From Paenirhodobacter hankyongi (GTDB lineage: Bacteria; Pseudomonadota; Alphaproteobacteria; Rhodobacterales; Rhodobacteraceae), in NCBI RefSeq assembly GCF_003664585.1, contig NZ_RCHI01000017.1, positions 1-64,000 of the forward strand: DNA of 64,000 nucleotides. Direction: 5' to 3'. The notes beneath the pieces are model-generated. The model did not search any database and had not been told where the DNA came from. It saw nothing but the letters and a program-made list of their open reading frames with translations. Of the stretch, positions 43,503-51,838 are shown in pieces; position 1 is the stretch's first letter, and every line of letters begins with the position of its first letter. Position numbers and translations under genes: made by a program.

Positions 43503-44590
43503 ACTGCGACGCGCCCCGGGGCCGGGCGGAAGACGAAGGCGGCATCGGCCGCCGCATGCGCCCCGGCACGCGCCGCCAGATCCGCGTGCAGGGGCGATTT
43601 CACGCAGGTCGGATCGGTCGCGCCCGCATCGCCCGCCAGCGCCATCGCCTGACAGCGGCAGCCGCCGAAATCCTTCGTCTTGCGCTCGCACGAGCGGCAG
43701 GGCTCGGCCATCCACTCGGTGCCGCGATAGGCGTTGAAGGCGGGGTTCTCGGCCCAGATCCGGGCGAGGGGCACCTCGCGCGCCGACCAGAACTCGAGCC
43801 CCGGGATGGTCTGCGCCGCGTGGCAGGGCAGAACCGTGCCGTCGGGCGCGACGTTCAGCCCGGTGCTGCCCCAGCCCCCCATGCAACGCTTCGGATAGTC
43901 GCCATGGTAATCGGCCGGCACATAGTCGATCACCAGCCGCCCGCGCAGCCGCGCGCGCGCCTCGGCGACGATCCGCCCGGCCTCGCGCGCCTGCTCGCGG
44001 GTCGGCATCAGCGCGTCGCGGTTGCGCAGCGCCCAGCCGTGGAACTGCACCGTCGCCACCTCGAGCCGCCGCGCCCCCAGCTCGAGCGCCATCTCGATCG
44101 CGCGCGGCAGCTGATGCAGGTTGCGCCGGTGCAGCACCGCGTTCAGCGTCAAGGGAAAGCCGATCTCGCCGATCTGCCGCGCGACCTCGAGCTTGCGGGC
44201 AAAGGCGCCCTCGAGCCCGCCGATCGCATCGGCCATCGCCGCATCGGTGCCCTGCAACGACAGCTGCACATGGTCGAGCCCCGCGGCATCGAGCGCCTTC
44301 AGCCGCGCCGCGGTAAGCCCGATCCCCGAGGTGATCAGGTTGGTGTAAAGCCCCGCCGCCCGCGCCGCCGCCACCAGATCGACCAGATCGCGCCGCGCTG
44401 CCGGCTCGCCGCCCGACAGGTGCAGCTGCAACACGCCGAGACCCGCCGCCTCGCGAAAGATCCGCGCCCAGTCCTCGGTGCCCATCTCGGCCGCGCCGCG
44501 CACCAGATCGAGCGGGTTCGAGCAATAGGGACAGGCAAGCGGGCAGCGATGCGTCAGCTCGGCCAGCATCGCGATCGGCGGGCGGGTCAT
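43499..44590 (-). CDS. pqqE: PqqA peptide cyclase (radical SAM, SPASM)
   Basis: A 363-residue radical-SAM enzyme that joins the Glu and Tyr side chains of PqqA, the first step of PQQ making. The SAM cluster cysteines are C16, C20, C23 (CPLACPYC). The SPASM region has CMGGWG, VLPCHAA and the CRSCERKTKDFGGCRCQ block. Start at 44590 follows GGAGGTGAGCC and overlaps the pqqD stop by four bases. Last gene of the pqqABCDE order. Confidence 0.95.
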   Translation of the reverse strand: MTRPPIAMLAELTHRCPLACPYCSNPLDLVRGAAEMGTEDWARIFREAAGLGVLQLHLSGGEPAARRDLVDLVAAARAAGLYTNLITSGIGLTAARLKALDAAGLDHVQLSLQGTDAAMADAIGGLEGAFARKLEVARQIGEIGFPLTLNAVLHRRNLHQLPRAIEMALELGARRLEVATVQFHGWALRNRDALMPTREQAREAGRIVAEARARLRGRLVIDYVPADYHGDYPKRCMGGWGSTGLNVAPDGTVLPCHAAQTIPGLEFWSAREVPLARIWAENPAFNAYRGTEWMAEPCRSCERKTKDFGGCRCQAMALAGDAGATDPTCVKSPLHADLAARAGAHAAADAAFVFRPAPGRVAV

Positions 44591-44865
44591 GGGCTCACCT
44601 CCAGAAACAGCCGCTCGCGCAGGGCGCTCAGGAAGCCGCCGGCATCTTCGGCGATCTGCGCCTCGGGTGCACCGAAGGCGGCGGCCAGACGCGCGCAGAT
44701 CTCGCCGAAACTGCGGCTGCCGTCGACCTCGGCCAGGATCGCCTGGCCCACGGCATCGAGCGTCACCGCCCGTTCGGGCGCCAGCAGCACCCAGCCCCCG
44801 CGCACCCGGTCGGGTTGCACCCGCACGCCGCGCGGCAGGCGCGGCACCTCGCCTGGCCCGATCAC
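44587..44865 (-). CDS. pqqD: PQQ biosynthesis peptide chaperone PqqD
   Basis: A 92-residue chaperone that holds PqqA for PqqE. The GTG start at 44865 overlaps the pqqC stop (GTGA); it gives the usual size and begins IGPGEVPRLPRGVRVQPDRVR, with the family block WVLLAPERAVTLDAVGQAIL. In some bacteria PqqD is fused to PqqC or PqqE; here it is separate. Confidence 0.92.
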   Translation of the reverse strand: MIGPGEVPRLPRGVRVQPDRVRGGWVLLAPERAVTLDAVGQAILAEVDGSRSFGEICARLAAAFGAPEAQIAEDAGGFLSALRERLFLEVSP

Positions 44866-45623
44866 GACGCCCGCGCCCGGGACATGAGCCCCTCGCCCGG
44901 CACCCAGCCCCCGGGCGGGATCCGCGCGGGCAGCACATAAGCCGATTCGAGCGCATCGAGTTGGGCCCACAACACGTCGGTCTTGAAGATCAGCGCCTTC
45001 GCCGCCGCATCCTGCTTCTCGTCGGTATCGGCGTGGTCGAGCACCCATTGCAACCCGAAGGCCACATCCTTCGGCGCCTCGTTCAGGCGCGCGCGGAAAT
45101 AGCTCAGCGCGGCGTCATTCGCGAAGGCATAGTTGCGCAGCAAGCCCTCGATCCGCCGGGCATGGATCGCCGGGGCGAAGAGTTCGGTCAGCGAGGCCGC
45201 CACCGCCTCGAGCAGGGTCTTTTCCCGCACGAACCGGACATAGGCATCGACCGCAAAGCGCGTCGCGGGCAGCACGCCTTCGCACGACGCCACATAATCG
45301 GGGTCGAGCCCCACGGCCTCCGCCAGCCGCAACCAGCGCCGGATGCCGCCCTCGTTCGTGTCGGTGCCGTCGTGATCCTCGATCCGCGAGCGCCAGGCGC
45401 GGCGCAGCGCCGGGTCCTCGACCCGCGACATGAAGGCCGCGTCCTTCATCGGGATCGAATGCTGATAGTAATAGCGGTTGATGACCCAGGCCCGCACCTG
45501 ATCGGGGGTGCAGCCGCCACCGTGCAGCCGGTGATGGAACGGGTGCAGGTCGTGATAGCGCTCGGCGCCGATGCGGCGCAGCCGCGCCTCGAAACCGGCG
45601 TGGGAAGCGGCGGGCTCCGTCAT
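44862..45623 (-). CDS. pqqC: Pyrroloquinoline-quinone synthase
   Basis: A 253-residue cofactorless oxidase that carries out the last, eight-electron oxidation to PQQ. RYHDLHPFHHRLHGG, YYYQHSIPMKDAAFMSR and the histidine-rich IEDHDG are family blocks. Start at 45623 overlaps pqqB by ATGA. Confidence 0.95.
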   Translation of the reverse strand: MTEPAASHAGFEARLRRIGAERYHDLHPFHHRLHGGGCTPDQVRAWVINRYYYQHSIPMKDAAFMSRVEDPALRRAWRSRIEDHDGTDTNEGGIRRWLRLAEAVGLDPDYVASCEGVLPATRFAVDAYVRFVREKTLLEAVAASLTELFAPAIHARRIEGLLRNYAFANDAALSYFRARLNEAPKDVAFGLQWVLDHADTDEKQDAAAKALIFKTDVLWAQLDALESAYVLPARIPPGGWVPGEGLMSRARAS

Positions 45624-46513
45624 GGGGTGATCTCCAGTCCGTCCTGTCCGATGGTCCAGCCTGCCGCCTCGGCCTCGGCGCGTTCGGCCGAGCCCGGGCG
45701 CAGCACCGGGTTGGTGTTGTTCATGTGCACGAAGACGCGCCGGCCGATGTTCAGACCGGCAAGCGCGGCGATCGTGCCGCCGGGGCCCGAGATCGACAGA
45801 TGCCCCATCCGAGCGCCGGTCTTGTGGCCCAGCCCGGCCCGGATCATCTCGTCGTCGCGCCACAGCGTGCCGTCGAAGAACAGCACGTCCGCCCCCTCGA
45901 TCCGCGCGGCAAGGGCGGGCGTGATCGCGGCACAGCCGGGGATGTAGAGCACCCGGCGCCCTGCCCCCACACACTCGACCCCCACCGTCTGCTCGCCGAC
46001 GAGCCCGGTCTCGACCACCTCGCCCTCGAGGTAGAGCGGCACCTTGCCCGGCACGGCGAAGAGCGTCGCCTCAAGACCCTGTGCCAGCCGAAAGGGCGTG
46101 TCGAGGGCCACCGGCCGGCGCGCGACCAGATCGGGGCGCAGCGCGTCAAAGACCGGATTCGCCGCCAGCACGCCCAGAATCGCGGGCGTCGCGAAGAGGT
46201 CGAACCGCTGCATCTCGCGCAGCGTCAGCAGCCCCGCGATGTGGTCGATATCGCCATTCGTCAGCAGCACCGAGGCAAGCGGCACCGCCCGCGGCCCGGT
46301 CGGGTGCAGGGGGGGCGCCGCCGCCAGCTGTGCGCGGATATCGGGCGAGGCGTTCAGCACCGCCCAGGTGCCGCCGCCATCGCCCGAAACGGCAAGCGAG
46401 GATTGCGTCAGCGACGCAATCTCGCCCGCCCGCGCGGCCGTGCAGTTCGGGCAACCGCAGTTCCACTGCGGCAGCCCGCCACCCGCTGCGGCGCCCAGGA
46501 TGCGCAGTCGCAA
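45620..46513 (-). CDS. pqqB: PQQ biosynthesis protein PqqB
   Basis: A 297-residue MBL-fold protein, thought to hydroxylate the cross-linked Glu-Tyr dipeptide. It has LGAAAGGGLPQWNCGCPNC with the zinc-binding CxCxxC, and TNGDIDHIAGLLTLRE. The best start by family comparison is a TTG at 46513 (MRLRILGAAAGGG); there is no clear ribosome site, and translation may depend on pqqA, which ends five bases before. A CTG at 46522 is the alternative. Confidence 0.87.
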   Translation of the reverse strand: MRLRILGAAAGGGLPQWNCGCPNCTAARAGEIASLTQSSLAVSGDGGGTWAVLNASPDIRAQLAAAPPLHPTGPRAVPLASVLLTNGDIDHIAGLLTLREMQRFDLFATPAILGVLAANPVFDALRPDLVARRPVALDTPFRLAQGLEATLFAVPGKVPLYLEGEVVETGLVGEQTVGVECVGAGRRVLYIPGCAAITPALAARIEGADVLFFDGTLWRDDEMIRAGLGHKTGARMGHLSISGPGGTIAALAGLNIGRRVFVHMNNTNPVLRPGSAERAEAEAAGWTIGQDGLEITP

Positions 46514-46518
46514 CGGGC

Positions 46519-46614
46519 TCAGAACAGCACGCCGCCTTCGTCTTCCGACGGGCCGTACATGTTGATTTCCATGCCGCATTCGATTTCGCGCAGAACCGGT
46601 TTCGTCCAGGCCAT
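46519..46614 (-). CDS. pqqA: PQQ precursor peptide
   Basis: A 31-residue precursor, MAWTKPVLREIECGMEINMY and then GPSEDEGGVLF. The EINMY stretch holds the Glu and Tyr (E-x3-Y) that are joined to make PQQ. Start at 46614 follows GGGAGGAGAGACCT. It is the first gene of pqqABCDE. No PQQ-dependent dehydrogenase is encoded in the window, so the cofactor serves enzymes elsewhere. Confidence 0.93.
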   Translation of the reverse strand: MAWTKPVLREIECGMEINMYGPSEDEGGVLF

Positions 46615-46747
46615 AGGTCTCTCCTCCCGAGGTTGCGCCCGTGGCGTCGGGCGATAGCCCCATGCTGCCAGATCGTCCCCGGGTCGCGCGATCCCTCCTT
46701 TGGTCGGAGATGCGGGCGCGGCAGGGGTTGATTCCGGGCCCATCCGG

Positions 46748-46763
46748 ACCTATCTAGATAGGT
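46748..46763. promoter_or_regulatory. 16-bp perfect palindrome, toxin-antitoxin operator
   Basis: ACCTATCTAGATAGGT is a perfect palindrome ending 20 bases before the antitoxin start. Phd/YefM-type antitoxins bind such sites to autorepress. It is one of the few AT-rich spots nearby and may also overlap the promoter. Confidence 0.65.
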
Positions 46764-46783
46764 AGCTGGACAGGAGGCCCGCC

Positions 46784-47035
46784 ATGTGGACGCTGCAAGA
46801 CGCCAAGAACCGTTTCTCCGCCGTGGTCGAGGCCGCGCTTGCGGGCCAGCCGCAGCAGGTGACCCGGCGCGGCAAGCCCGCCGTTGTGGTGCTCTCGGCC
46901 GCCGATTACGCCCGGATGCAGGCCGCGGCGACGGCGCATCGCGGCTCTTTCGCCGCGCATCTGCGCGCCTTCCCTGCAGGCGGCGCCCTGCCCGAGGATC
47001 GCCCCGCGGTCACGCCCCGCGACGTCGCCTTCTGA
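46784..47035 (+). CDS. Type II antitoxin, Phd/YefM family
   Basis: An 83-residue antitoxin. WTLQDAKNRFSAVVEAALAGQPQQVTRRGKPAVVVLSAADYARM is the Phd/YefM DNA-binding domain; the C-terminal 35 residues are loose and should wrap the toxin. Start at 46784 follows GGAGGCCCGCC. Stop and toxin start overlap by one base. Lies beside repABC, where such pairs help keep a replicon. Confidence 0.9.
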   Translation: MWTLQDAKNRFSAVVEAALAGQPQQVTRRGKPAVVVLSAADYARMQAAATAHRGSFAAHLRAFPAGGALPEDRPAVTPRDVAF

Positions 47036-47439
47036 TGCTGATCCTCGACACCAACGTGATTTCGGCTCTGCGCCGGCCCGAACGCAGCCCCGCGGTCTCG
47101 GCCTGGCTGGCGCGGCAACGCGACGAGGAGCTGTATCTCTCCGTGATCACACTGGGCGAGATCGAGCGCGGCATCGCCCGGCAGGAGGTGCTGAACCCGG
47201 CCTTCGCGCAGGATCTGCGGGCCTGGCTGTCGCGCACGGTGACGCTCTTCTCGGACCGGCTCCTGCCCTTCGGCGCCGAGGAGGCGCGGATCTGGGGCCG
47301 GCTTTCGGCCGAGATCGGCCATGCCGGCGCGGACCTGCTGATCGCCGCCACCGCACTCGCCCTCGATGCGACCGTGGTCACCGGCAACACCGCCGATTTC
47401 CTGCCCACCGGCTGCCGGCTCGAAGACCCGTTCGGCTGA
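47035..47439 (+). CDS. Type II toxin, PIN-domain ribonuclease, VapC-like
   Basis: A 134-residue PIN-domain toxin with the acidic quartet D5 (LILDTNVIS), E42 (GEIERG), D100 (AGADLLIAATA) and D121 (GNTADF). Such enzymes cut tRNA or rRNA when the antitoxin is lost. It starts on the TGATG overlap with the antitoxin. Pairing of a PIN toxin with a Phd-type antitoxin is common in alphaproteobacteria. Confidence 0.9.
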   Translation: MLILDTNVISALRRPERSPAVSAWLARQRDEELYLSVITLGEIERGIARQEVLNPAFAQDLRAWLSRTVTLFSDRLLPFGAEEARIWGRLSAEIGHAGADLLIAATALALDATVVTGNTADFLPTGCRLEDPFG

Positions 47440-47585
47440 TTTCGGCCGGAGCAGAGCCGGTTTGGGCGCGGGTCGGTCCGGCGTTCGTGAAGCCTGTCCT
47501 CGACAAGGCTCTTCTGTCGCGCCGCGGGGCCGGTTAGGCTGTGCCGGAACCCGATCCGCGCAGGCGCGTTCGGGAGGGAAACGTG

Positions 47586-47735
47586 ATGGAGACCAAGATG
47601 CCCAAGACCCTGATCCTGATGCTGGCCCTTAGCGCGCTCGCCGCCTGCGAAACCGTCAAGGGCGCCGGCCGGGACATGCAGGCCGCCGGCGCGGCGGTGA
47701 CGCGGGAGGCCGGCAAGGCGCAGTCCGACATGTAA
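47586..47735 (+). CDS. Entericidin-like small lipoprotein
   Basis: A 49-residue lipoprotein: hydrophobic signal (MPKTLILMLALSALAAC) with lipobox LAAC and lipid-bearing C21, then ETVKGAGRDMQAAGAAV, the entericidin A/B hallmark. Start follows GGGAGGGAAACGTG. Such proteins are abundant in the envelope; role unclear. The 146 bases before it hold nothing I can support. Confidence 0.8.
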   Translation: METKMPKTLILMLALSALAACETVKGAGRDMQAAGAAVTREAGKAQSDM

Positions 47736-47822
47736 GCCCGGCGCCCGCCGGAACGGAAAGCCGGTTCCCCGTCCCGGGGGACCGCCCCGCCGCCCCCTGC
47801 CCTCGTTCGCGCGCGCGGAAAG

Positions 47823-47842
47823 TTATCCACAGGCTGCTGTGG
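47823..47842. other. DnaA box and hairpin upstream of repA
   Basis: TTATCCACA (47823-47831) is a perfect DnaA box. It overlaps CCACAG-GCTG-CTGTGG (47827-47842), a 6-bp stem. Lying 114 bases before repA, it may aid replication initiation or tie repABC expression to DnaA. Confidence 0.55.
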
Positions 47843-47912
47843 GAAAAAGGGCTTGCCCGAATCCCGATTCTGCCGCATTCATTTACGCCAAGCAGAGAAA
47901 TAATCGCCAAAG

Positions 47913-47927
47913 AGCGTAACAAACGCT
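47913..47927. promoter_or_regulatory. Palindrome before repA, candidate RepA autoregulatory operator
   Basis: AGCGT-AACAA-ACGCT (47913-47927), a perfect 5-base dyad, lies 17 bases before repA. RepA proteins of repABC systems repress their own operon through a site near the promoter. Confidence 0.4.
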
Positions 47928-47944
47928 TCGGCCGAGGGCAGCAG

Positions 47945-49138
47945 ATGACGGAACAGACCCGGATTGACCGGCTCGTGGGCGAACATGCCGCGAAGCTATC
48001 GGAGCGTTTGCTCGCGCATCGCGCGCAGCTGTTCCCGCCCGATGCGCACAAGCAGCTGCGCCGCTTCACCTCGGGCGAGGTCGCCGATCTGCTGGGCGTC
48101 AAGGACGCCTATCTGCGCAAGCTCAGCCTCGAGGGCCGCGGCCCGCAGCCCGAGACCGGCCCCGGCGGCCGCCGTCTCTACACCCCCGATGACATCATGG
48201 CGCTGCGCCGGCTGCTCGAACAGGGCGCGAAGGTGCCCGGCACCTACCTGCCCGGCCGGCGCACCCATGCGGACGGCCGCCACGACCACCTGCAGGTGAT
48301 CACCGTCATCAACTTCAAGGGCGGCTCGGGCAAGACCACCACCGCCGCGCATCTGGCGCAGAAGACCGCACTCGACGGCTATCGGGTGCTGGCGATCGAC
48401 CTCGACCCGCAGGCCTCGCTGTCCGCCCTGCACGGGTTCCAGCCGGAATTCGACCTGCTCGACGGCGGCACGCTCTACGACGCGATCCGCTATGACGAGC
48501 CGGTCGCCCTGCGCGAGGTGATCCGCAAGACCTATTTCACCAATCTCGACCTGATTCCGGGCAACCTTGATCTGATGGAGTTCGAGCACGACACCCCCCG
48601 TGTGCTCGCCGCGCGCTCCGGTCAGATGTTCTTTACCAGGATCGCGGAGAAACTGGCAGAGGTCGAGGCCGATTATGACCTCGTCATCATCGATTGCCCG
48701 CCGCAGCTTGGGTTCCTGACCATGAGTGCGCTCTCCGCCGCCACTGCCGTTCTCGTCACCGTGCATCCGCAGATGCTCGACGTGATGTCGATGTGCCAGT
48801 TCCTGCTGATGACCTCGAACCTGCTCGGCGTCGTCGCCGATGCGGGCGGCAACATGGAATACGACTGGCTGCGCTATGTCATCACCCGTTACGAGCCCGG
48901 CGACGGGCCGCAAAACCAGATGGTCAGCTTCATGCGCGCCCTCTTCGGCGAGCATGTGCTGAACCACACGGTGTTGAAATCGACCGCGATCTCGGATGCC
49001 GGGATCACCAAGCAGACGCTCTACGAGATCGACAAGGCGCAGTTCACCCGCGCCACCTATGACCGCGCGATGGAAAGCCTGAACGCGGTCAATGGCGAGA
49101 TCGAGGGGCTGATCCAGAAGGCATGGGGGCGCGGATGA
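47945..49138 (+). CDS. repA: Plasmid partitioning protein RepA (ParA family)
   Basis: A 397-residue Walker-type ATPase. An N-terminal helix-turn-helix (FTSGEVADLLGVKDAYLRKLSLEG, about 41-64) is followed by the deviant Walker A FKGGSGKTTTAAHL (about 122-135), DLDPQASLSALHG and IIDCPPQLGFLT. It moves plasmid copies and represses repABC. Full length. The stop overlaps repB by ATGA. Confidence 0.95.
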   Translation: MTEQTRIDRLVGEHAAKLSERLLAHRAQLFPPDAHKQLRRFTSGEVADLLGVKDAYLRKLSLEGRGPQPETGPGGRRLYTPDDIMALRRLLEQGAKVPGTYLPGRRTHADGRHDHLQVITVINFKGGSGKTTTAAHLAQKTALDGYRVLAIDLDPQASLSALHGFQPEFDLLDGGTLYDAIRYDEPVALREVIRKTYFTNLDLIPGNLDLMEFEHDTPRVLAARSGQMFFTRIAEKLAEVEADYDLVIIDCPPQLGFLTMSALSAATAVLVTVHPQMLDVMSMCQFLLMTSNLLGVVADAGGNMEYDWLRYVITRYEPGDGPQNQMVSFMRALFGEHVLNHTVLKSTAISDAGITKQTLYEIDKAQFTRATYDRAMESLNAVNGEIEGLIQKAWGRG

Positions 49139-50097
49139 GCCGGAAGAACCTTCTCAGCGGGCTGATGGGCCCGACCGATCCGCAGACCCCCTCCCCCGCC
49201 CCGGGCCCCTCGGTCTCGGGGCTCGATCCGGACCGGCCGCGTTTCGCCCGTGGCGCGATCGGCGCGATCTCGCGCTCGGTCGCCGATCTGCAGGCCCGCG
49301 CGCTGGTCGAGATCGATCCGGCGCTGATCGACGCGGGCGGCGTGCAGGACCGGCTGGAAAGCGACGATGCCGAGGATGCCGCGCTGCGCGCCTCGATCGC
49401 CGAATATGGCCAGCAGGTGCCGGTGCTGGTGCGCCCGCATCCCTCGGCCGAGGGCCGCTATCAGATCGTCTATGGCCGCCGCCGGGTGCTCGCGCTGCGC
49501 GACCTCGGCCGCCCGGTCAAGGCGCTGGTCCGTGCGCTCGACGACCGTGACCTGTTGATCGCGCAGGGGCAGGAAAACACCGCGCGCCGCGATCTCTCCT
49601 TCATCGAGAAGGCCAGTTTCGCCCGGCAGATGATCGCCGCGGGCTATGACCGCAAGCTTATCGGCGACACGCTGTCGATGGACAAGACCTTGATTTCGCG
49701 CCTGCTTTCCGTGGCCGAGCGGGTCGCCCCCGAAATCGTCGAGGCGATCGGCGCCGCCCCTTCGGTGGGCCGCGACCGCTGGCTTGCGCTCGCCGATGCG
49801 ATCGAGGCGGGCGATCATGCCCCCTCCGAGGTCGTGGCGATGGTGAACCTCTCGGGCGGGGCGACCTCGGACGCGCGGTTCGAGGCGGCGCTTGCCTATG
49901 CCAAGGGCCCGAAACCCGCCCGCAACCGCCCTGCCCCGCAGCGCATCGACAGTGTGAACGGCATGCCGCTGGCCGAGGCCGAGCGTCGCGGCGGCCGCCT
50001 GACCCTGCGCTTCGAGAAGCGCCTCGACCGTGGCTTCGAGGACTGGCTTCTGACCGAACTTCCCGCGCTGCACCGCAAGTGGAGCGAGGGCGCATGA
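49135..50097 (+). CDS. repB: Plasmid partitioning protein RepB (ParB family)
   Basis: A 320-residue centromere-binding protein. N-terminus MSRKNLLSGLM is typical of RepB. The ParB nuclease-like block YGRRRVLALRDLGRPVKALV and QENTARRDLSFIEKASFARQM are present, then a helix-turn-helix (TLSMDKTLISRLLSVAERV). It should bind the two parS palindromes after repC. Start at 49135 overlaps repA. Confidence 0.95.
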   Translation: MSRKNLLSGLMGPTDPQTPSPAPGPSVSGLDPDRPRFARGAIGAISRSVADLQARALVEIDPALIDAGGVQDRLESDDAEDAALRASIAEYGQQVPVLVRPHPSAEGRYQIVYGRRRVLALRDLGRPVKALVRALDDRDLLIAQGQENTARRDLSFIEKASFARQMIAAGYDRKLIGDTLSMDKTLISRLLSVAERVAPEIVEAIGAAPSVGRDRWLALADAIEAGDHAPSEVVAMVNLSGGATSDARFEAALAYAKGPKPARNRPAPQRIDSVNGMPLAEAERRGGRLTLRFEKRLDRGFEDWLLTELPALHRKWSEGA

Positions 50098-50138
50098 TCC
50101 CGTCACCCGCAACCAAGGAGGCACGACCCGGCCAATAG

Positions 50139-50190
50139 AGAAAAGCCCCCCAGGACATGACATCCCGAGAGGCCCGTTCTTGATCTAGCA
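50139..50190 (-). ncRNA. repABC countertranscribed RNA (inc-alpha)
   Basis: On the minus strand, a promoter (TTGACA at 50225-50220, 17-base spacer, TATTTC at 50202-50197) faces into the repB-repC gap. From a start near 50190 the RNA would end at a stem, TCCCGAGAGGC paired with GCCCCCCAGGA (plus-strand positions 50163-50173 and 50145-50155, 3 G-U pairs), followed by a U-run (50144-50141). About 50 nt, as for known inc-alpha RNAs that repress repC. Confidence 0.75.
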
Positions 50191-50196
50191 CCTCAA

Positions 50197-50225
50197 GAAA
50201 TACCGGCCCGACGAATCGCTGTCAA
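50197..50225 (-). promoter_or_regulatory. Promoter of the countertranscribed RNA
   Basis: Perfect -35 TTGACA (complement of 50220-50225), 17-base spacer, -10 TATTTC (complement of 50197-50202). Directed away from repC into the repB-repC gap. Confidence 0.7.
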
Positions 50226-50271
50226 CATCGCACCTGCGGTGGCCGATTTCTTTTTGCCTCGTGAAGACTGA

Positions 50272-51453
50272 ATGCAGCACATTTCCACGACGCCCTTCGG
50301 GCGGCGGCCGGTCGCGGCTGGCCATCTGGCACAGCGCGCCCTGGCCGAGGCCCCCCTGCCCGCCACGGCGCCCGACAAATGGGCGATCCTGCGCGACCTG
50401 ACCGCGGCGCGCGCGGCCTTTGGCATCTCGGACCGGGATCTCGCCGTGCTCTCGGCGCTGGTCAGCTTTCATCCGCATCTGCAGCTGGCCGAGGGCGACG
50501 GCACCATCGTCTTCCCCTCGAACGCGGCCCTTGGCGAGCGCACGCATGGCATGGCGGAATCGACCCTGCGCCGGCATCTGGCGGCCCTCGTGCGCGCCGG
50601 GCTGGTGCTGCGCCACGACAGCCCGAACGGCAAGCGCTATGCCGCGCGCGGGATGGATGGCGGGCTGGCGGTGGCCTTCGGTTTCGATCTGCGTCCCCTG
50701 CTCGTGCGTGCCACCGAGATCGCGGCGGCGGCCGAGGCAGCGCGGGCGGCCAACCTGCGGCTGAAGCGTCTGCGCGAATCCGTGGTGCTGCGTCTGCGCG
50801 ATGCGAGCAAGCTGATTGCCTTTGGCGAGGAGCTGGGCGGGAACTGGGATGCGCTCGCCGATCGCGCGCGGCTGATGGCCCGCTGCCTGCGTCGCAAGCT
50901 CGATGCCGGGGCGCTCGAAGCCCTGGGGCTCGAGGCGGCGGATCTGCTCGAGGCCGTGAATGCCCGTCTGTCTCCGGTCGAGTCAGAAGAAATGAGCGGC
51001 AATGCCCTCGAATCCGAGCGGCACATACAGGATTCAAACAGACTCCTCTCTGAATCTGAACCTTCCAGTGAACAGGAAGGGCTGGCGGAGGCCGAGGCGC
51101 CAGAGCCCGACCGGGCGGTACCGAAACTGCCGCTTTACCTTGTGCTCAAATCCTGTCCCGATCTTCTCGACTATGCGCCGCATGGCGTCGACAGCTGGCA
51201 CGAGCTGGTGGGCGTTGCCGATTTCGTCCGGCCGATGCTCGGCATCAGCGCCGACGCCTGGCGCGAGGCGCGGGCGACGATGGGCGATGGTGCGGCGGCG
51301 GTAACACTCGCCTGCATGCTGCAACGCGCGTCCGAGATCCGCAGCCCGGGCGGTTATCTGCGCTCGCTTTCCGCCAAGGCGGCGGCGGGTGGCTTCTCGC
51401 CGGGGCCGATGGTGATGGCGCTTCTGCGGGCCGACAACACCCGCGCGGCGTGA
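50272..51453 (+). CDS. repC: Replication initiation protein RepC
   Basis: A 393-residue initiator found only in repABC-type replicons. It begins with [11 protein letters not shown] and [31 protein letters not shown], followed by winged-helix sequence ([40 protein letters not shown]). The C-terminal part after about residue 250 is less conserved. The origin in such plasmids lies inside repC. Translation is controlled by the countertranscribed RNA; the site before the ATG is weak. Confidence 0.95.
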   Translation: MQHISTTPFGRRPVAAGHLAQRALAEAPLPATAPDKWAILRDLTAARAAFGISDRDLAVLSALVSFHPHLQLAEGDGTIVFPSNAALGERTHGMAESTLRRHLAALVRAGLVLRHDSPNGKRYAARGMDGGLAVAFGFDLRPLLVRATEIAAAAEAARAANLRLKRLRESVVLRLRDASKLIAFGEELGGNWDALADRARLMARCLRRKLDAGALEALGLEAADLLEAVNARLSPVESEEMSGNALESERHIQDSNRLLSESEPSSEQEGLAEAEAPEPDRAVPKLPLYLVLKSCPDLLDYAPHGVDSWHELVGVADFVRPMLGISADAWREARATMGDGAAAVTLACMLQRASEIRSPGGYLRSLSAKAAAGGFSPGPMVMALLRADNTRAA

Positions 51454-51454
51454 T

Positions 51455-51474
51455 CGGTTGACAGCTGTCAACCG
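51455..51474. other. parS site 1 (RepB-binding centromere)
   Basis: CGGTTGACAGCTGTCAACCG is a perfect 20-bp palindrome starting two bases after the repC stop. Its core fits GTTNNNNGCNNNNAAC, the known repABC parS pattern. Confidence 0.85.
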
Positions 51475-51493
51475 GTGCCGGCAGGCGGAGGGT

Positions 51494-51509
51494 GTTGACA
51501 GCTGTCAAC
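51494..51509. other. parS site 2 (RepB-binding centromere)
   Basis: GTTGACAGCTGTCAAC repeats the 16-bp core of the first site, 39 bases on. Paired sites favour RepB complex formation. Confidence 0.85.
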
Positions 51510-51583
51510 TTTGCGGGCGCCGCGTCGAAGGGGGATTTCCTCGGCCGCGCGATGCGCTAGGAAGCGGGACCAGGGAGGCCACC

Positions 51584-51835
51584 GTGCAGATCCGGCTCGA
51601 GAAGATCAACCACATCCGGCGCCAGCGCCGGTTCTACGAGATCAGCGTCACGCAGACGCTGTTCGGCGAGTGGTGTCTTGTCCGTCGCTGGGGACCGATC
51701 GGCCGCGCCGGCGGCGGCAGCCTGACGATCTACCTCGCCACGCTCGCCGAGGCCGAGGCCGCCTGCGAGCGGCTGAAGGCGTTGAAGCTGCGCCGCGGCT
51801 ATGCGGTGATCCCGGTGCAGCTGCCGCTGTTCTAG
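51584..51835 (+). CDS. WGR-domain small protein
   Basis: An 83-residue protein consisting almost entirely of one WGR domain (FGEWCLVRRWGPIGRAGGG). The GTG at 51584 follows GGGAGG. WGR domains bind nucleic acids and occur in PARPs and in bacterial regulator fragments. It lies just beyond parS; convergent with the GntR gene. Function unknown; small WGR proteins of this kind are common on plasmids of the group. Confidence 0.8.
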   Translation: MQIRLEKINHIRRQRRFYEISVTQTLFGEWCLVRRWGPIGRAGGGSLTIYLATLAEAEAACERLKALKLRRGYAVIPVQLPLF

Positions 51836-51838
51836 GGC

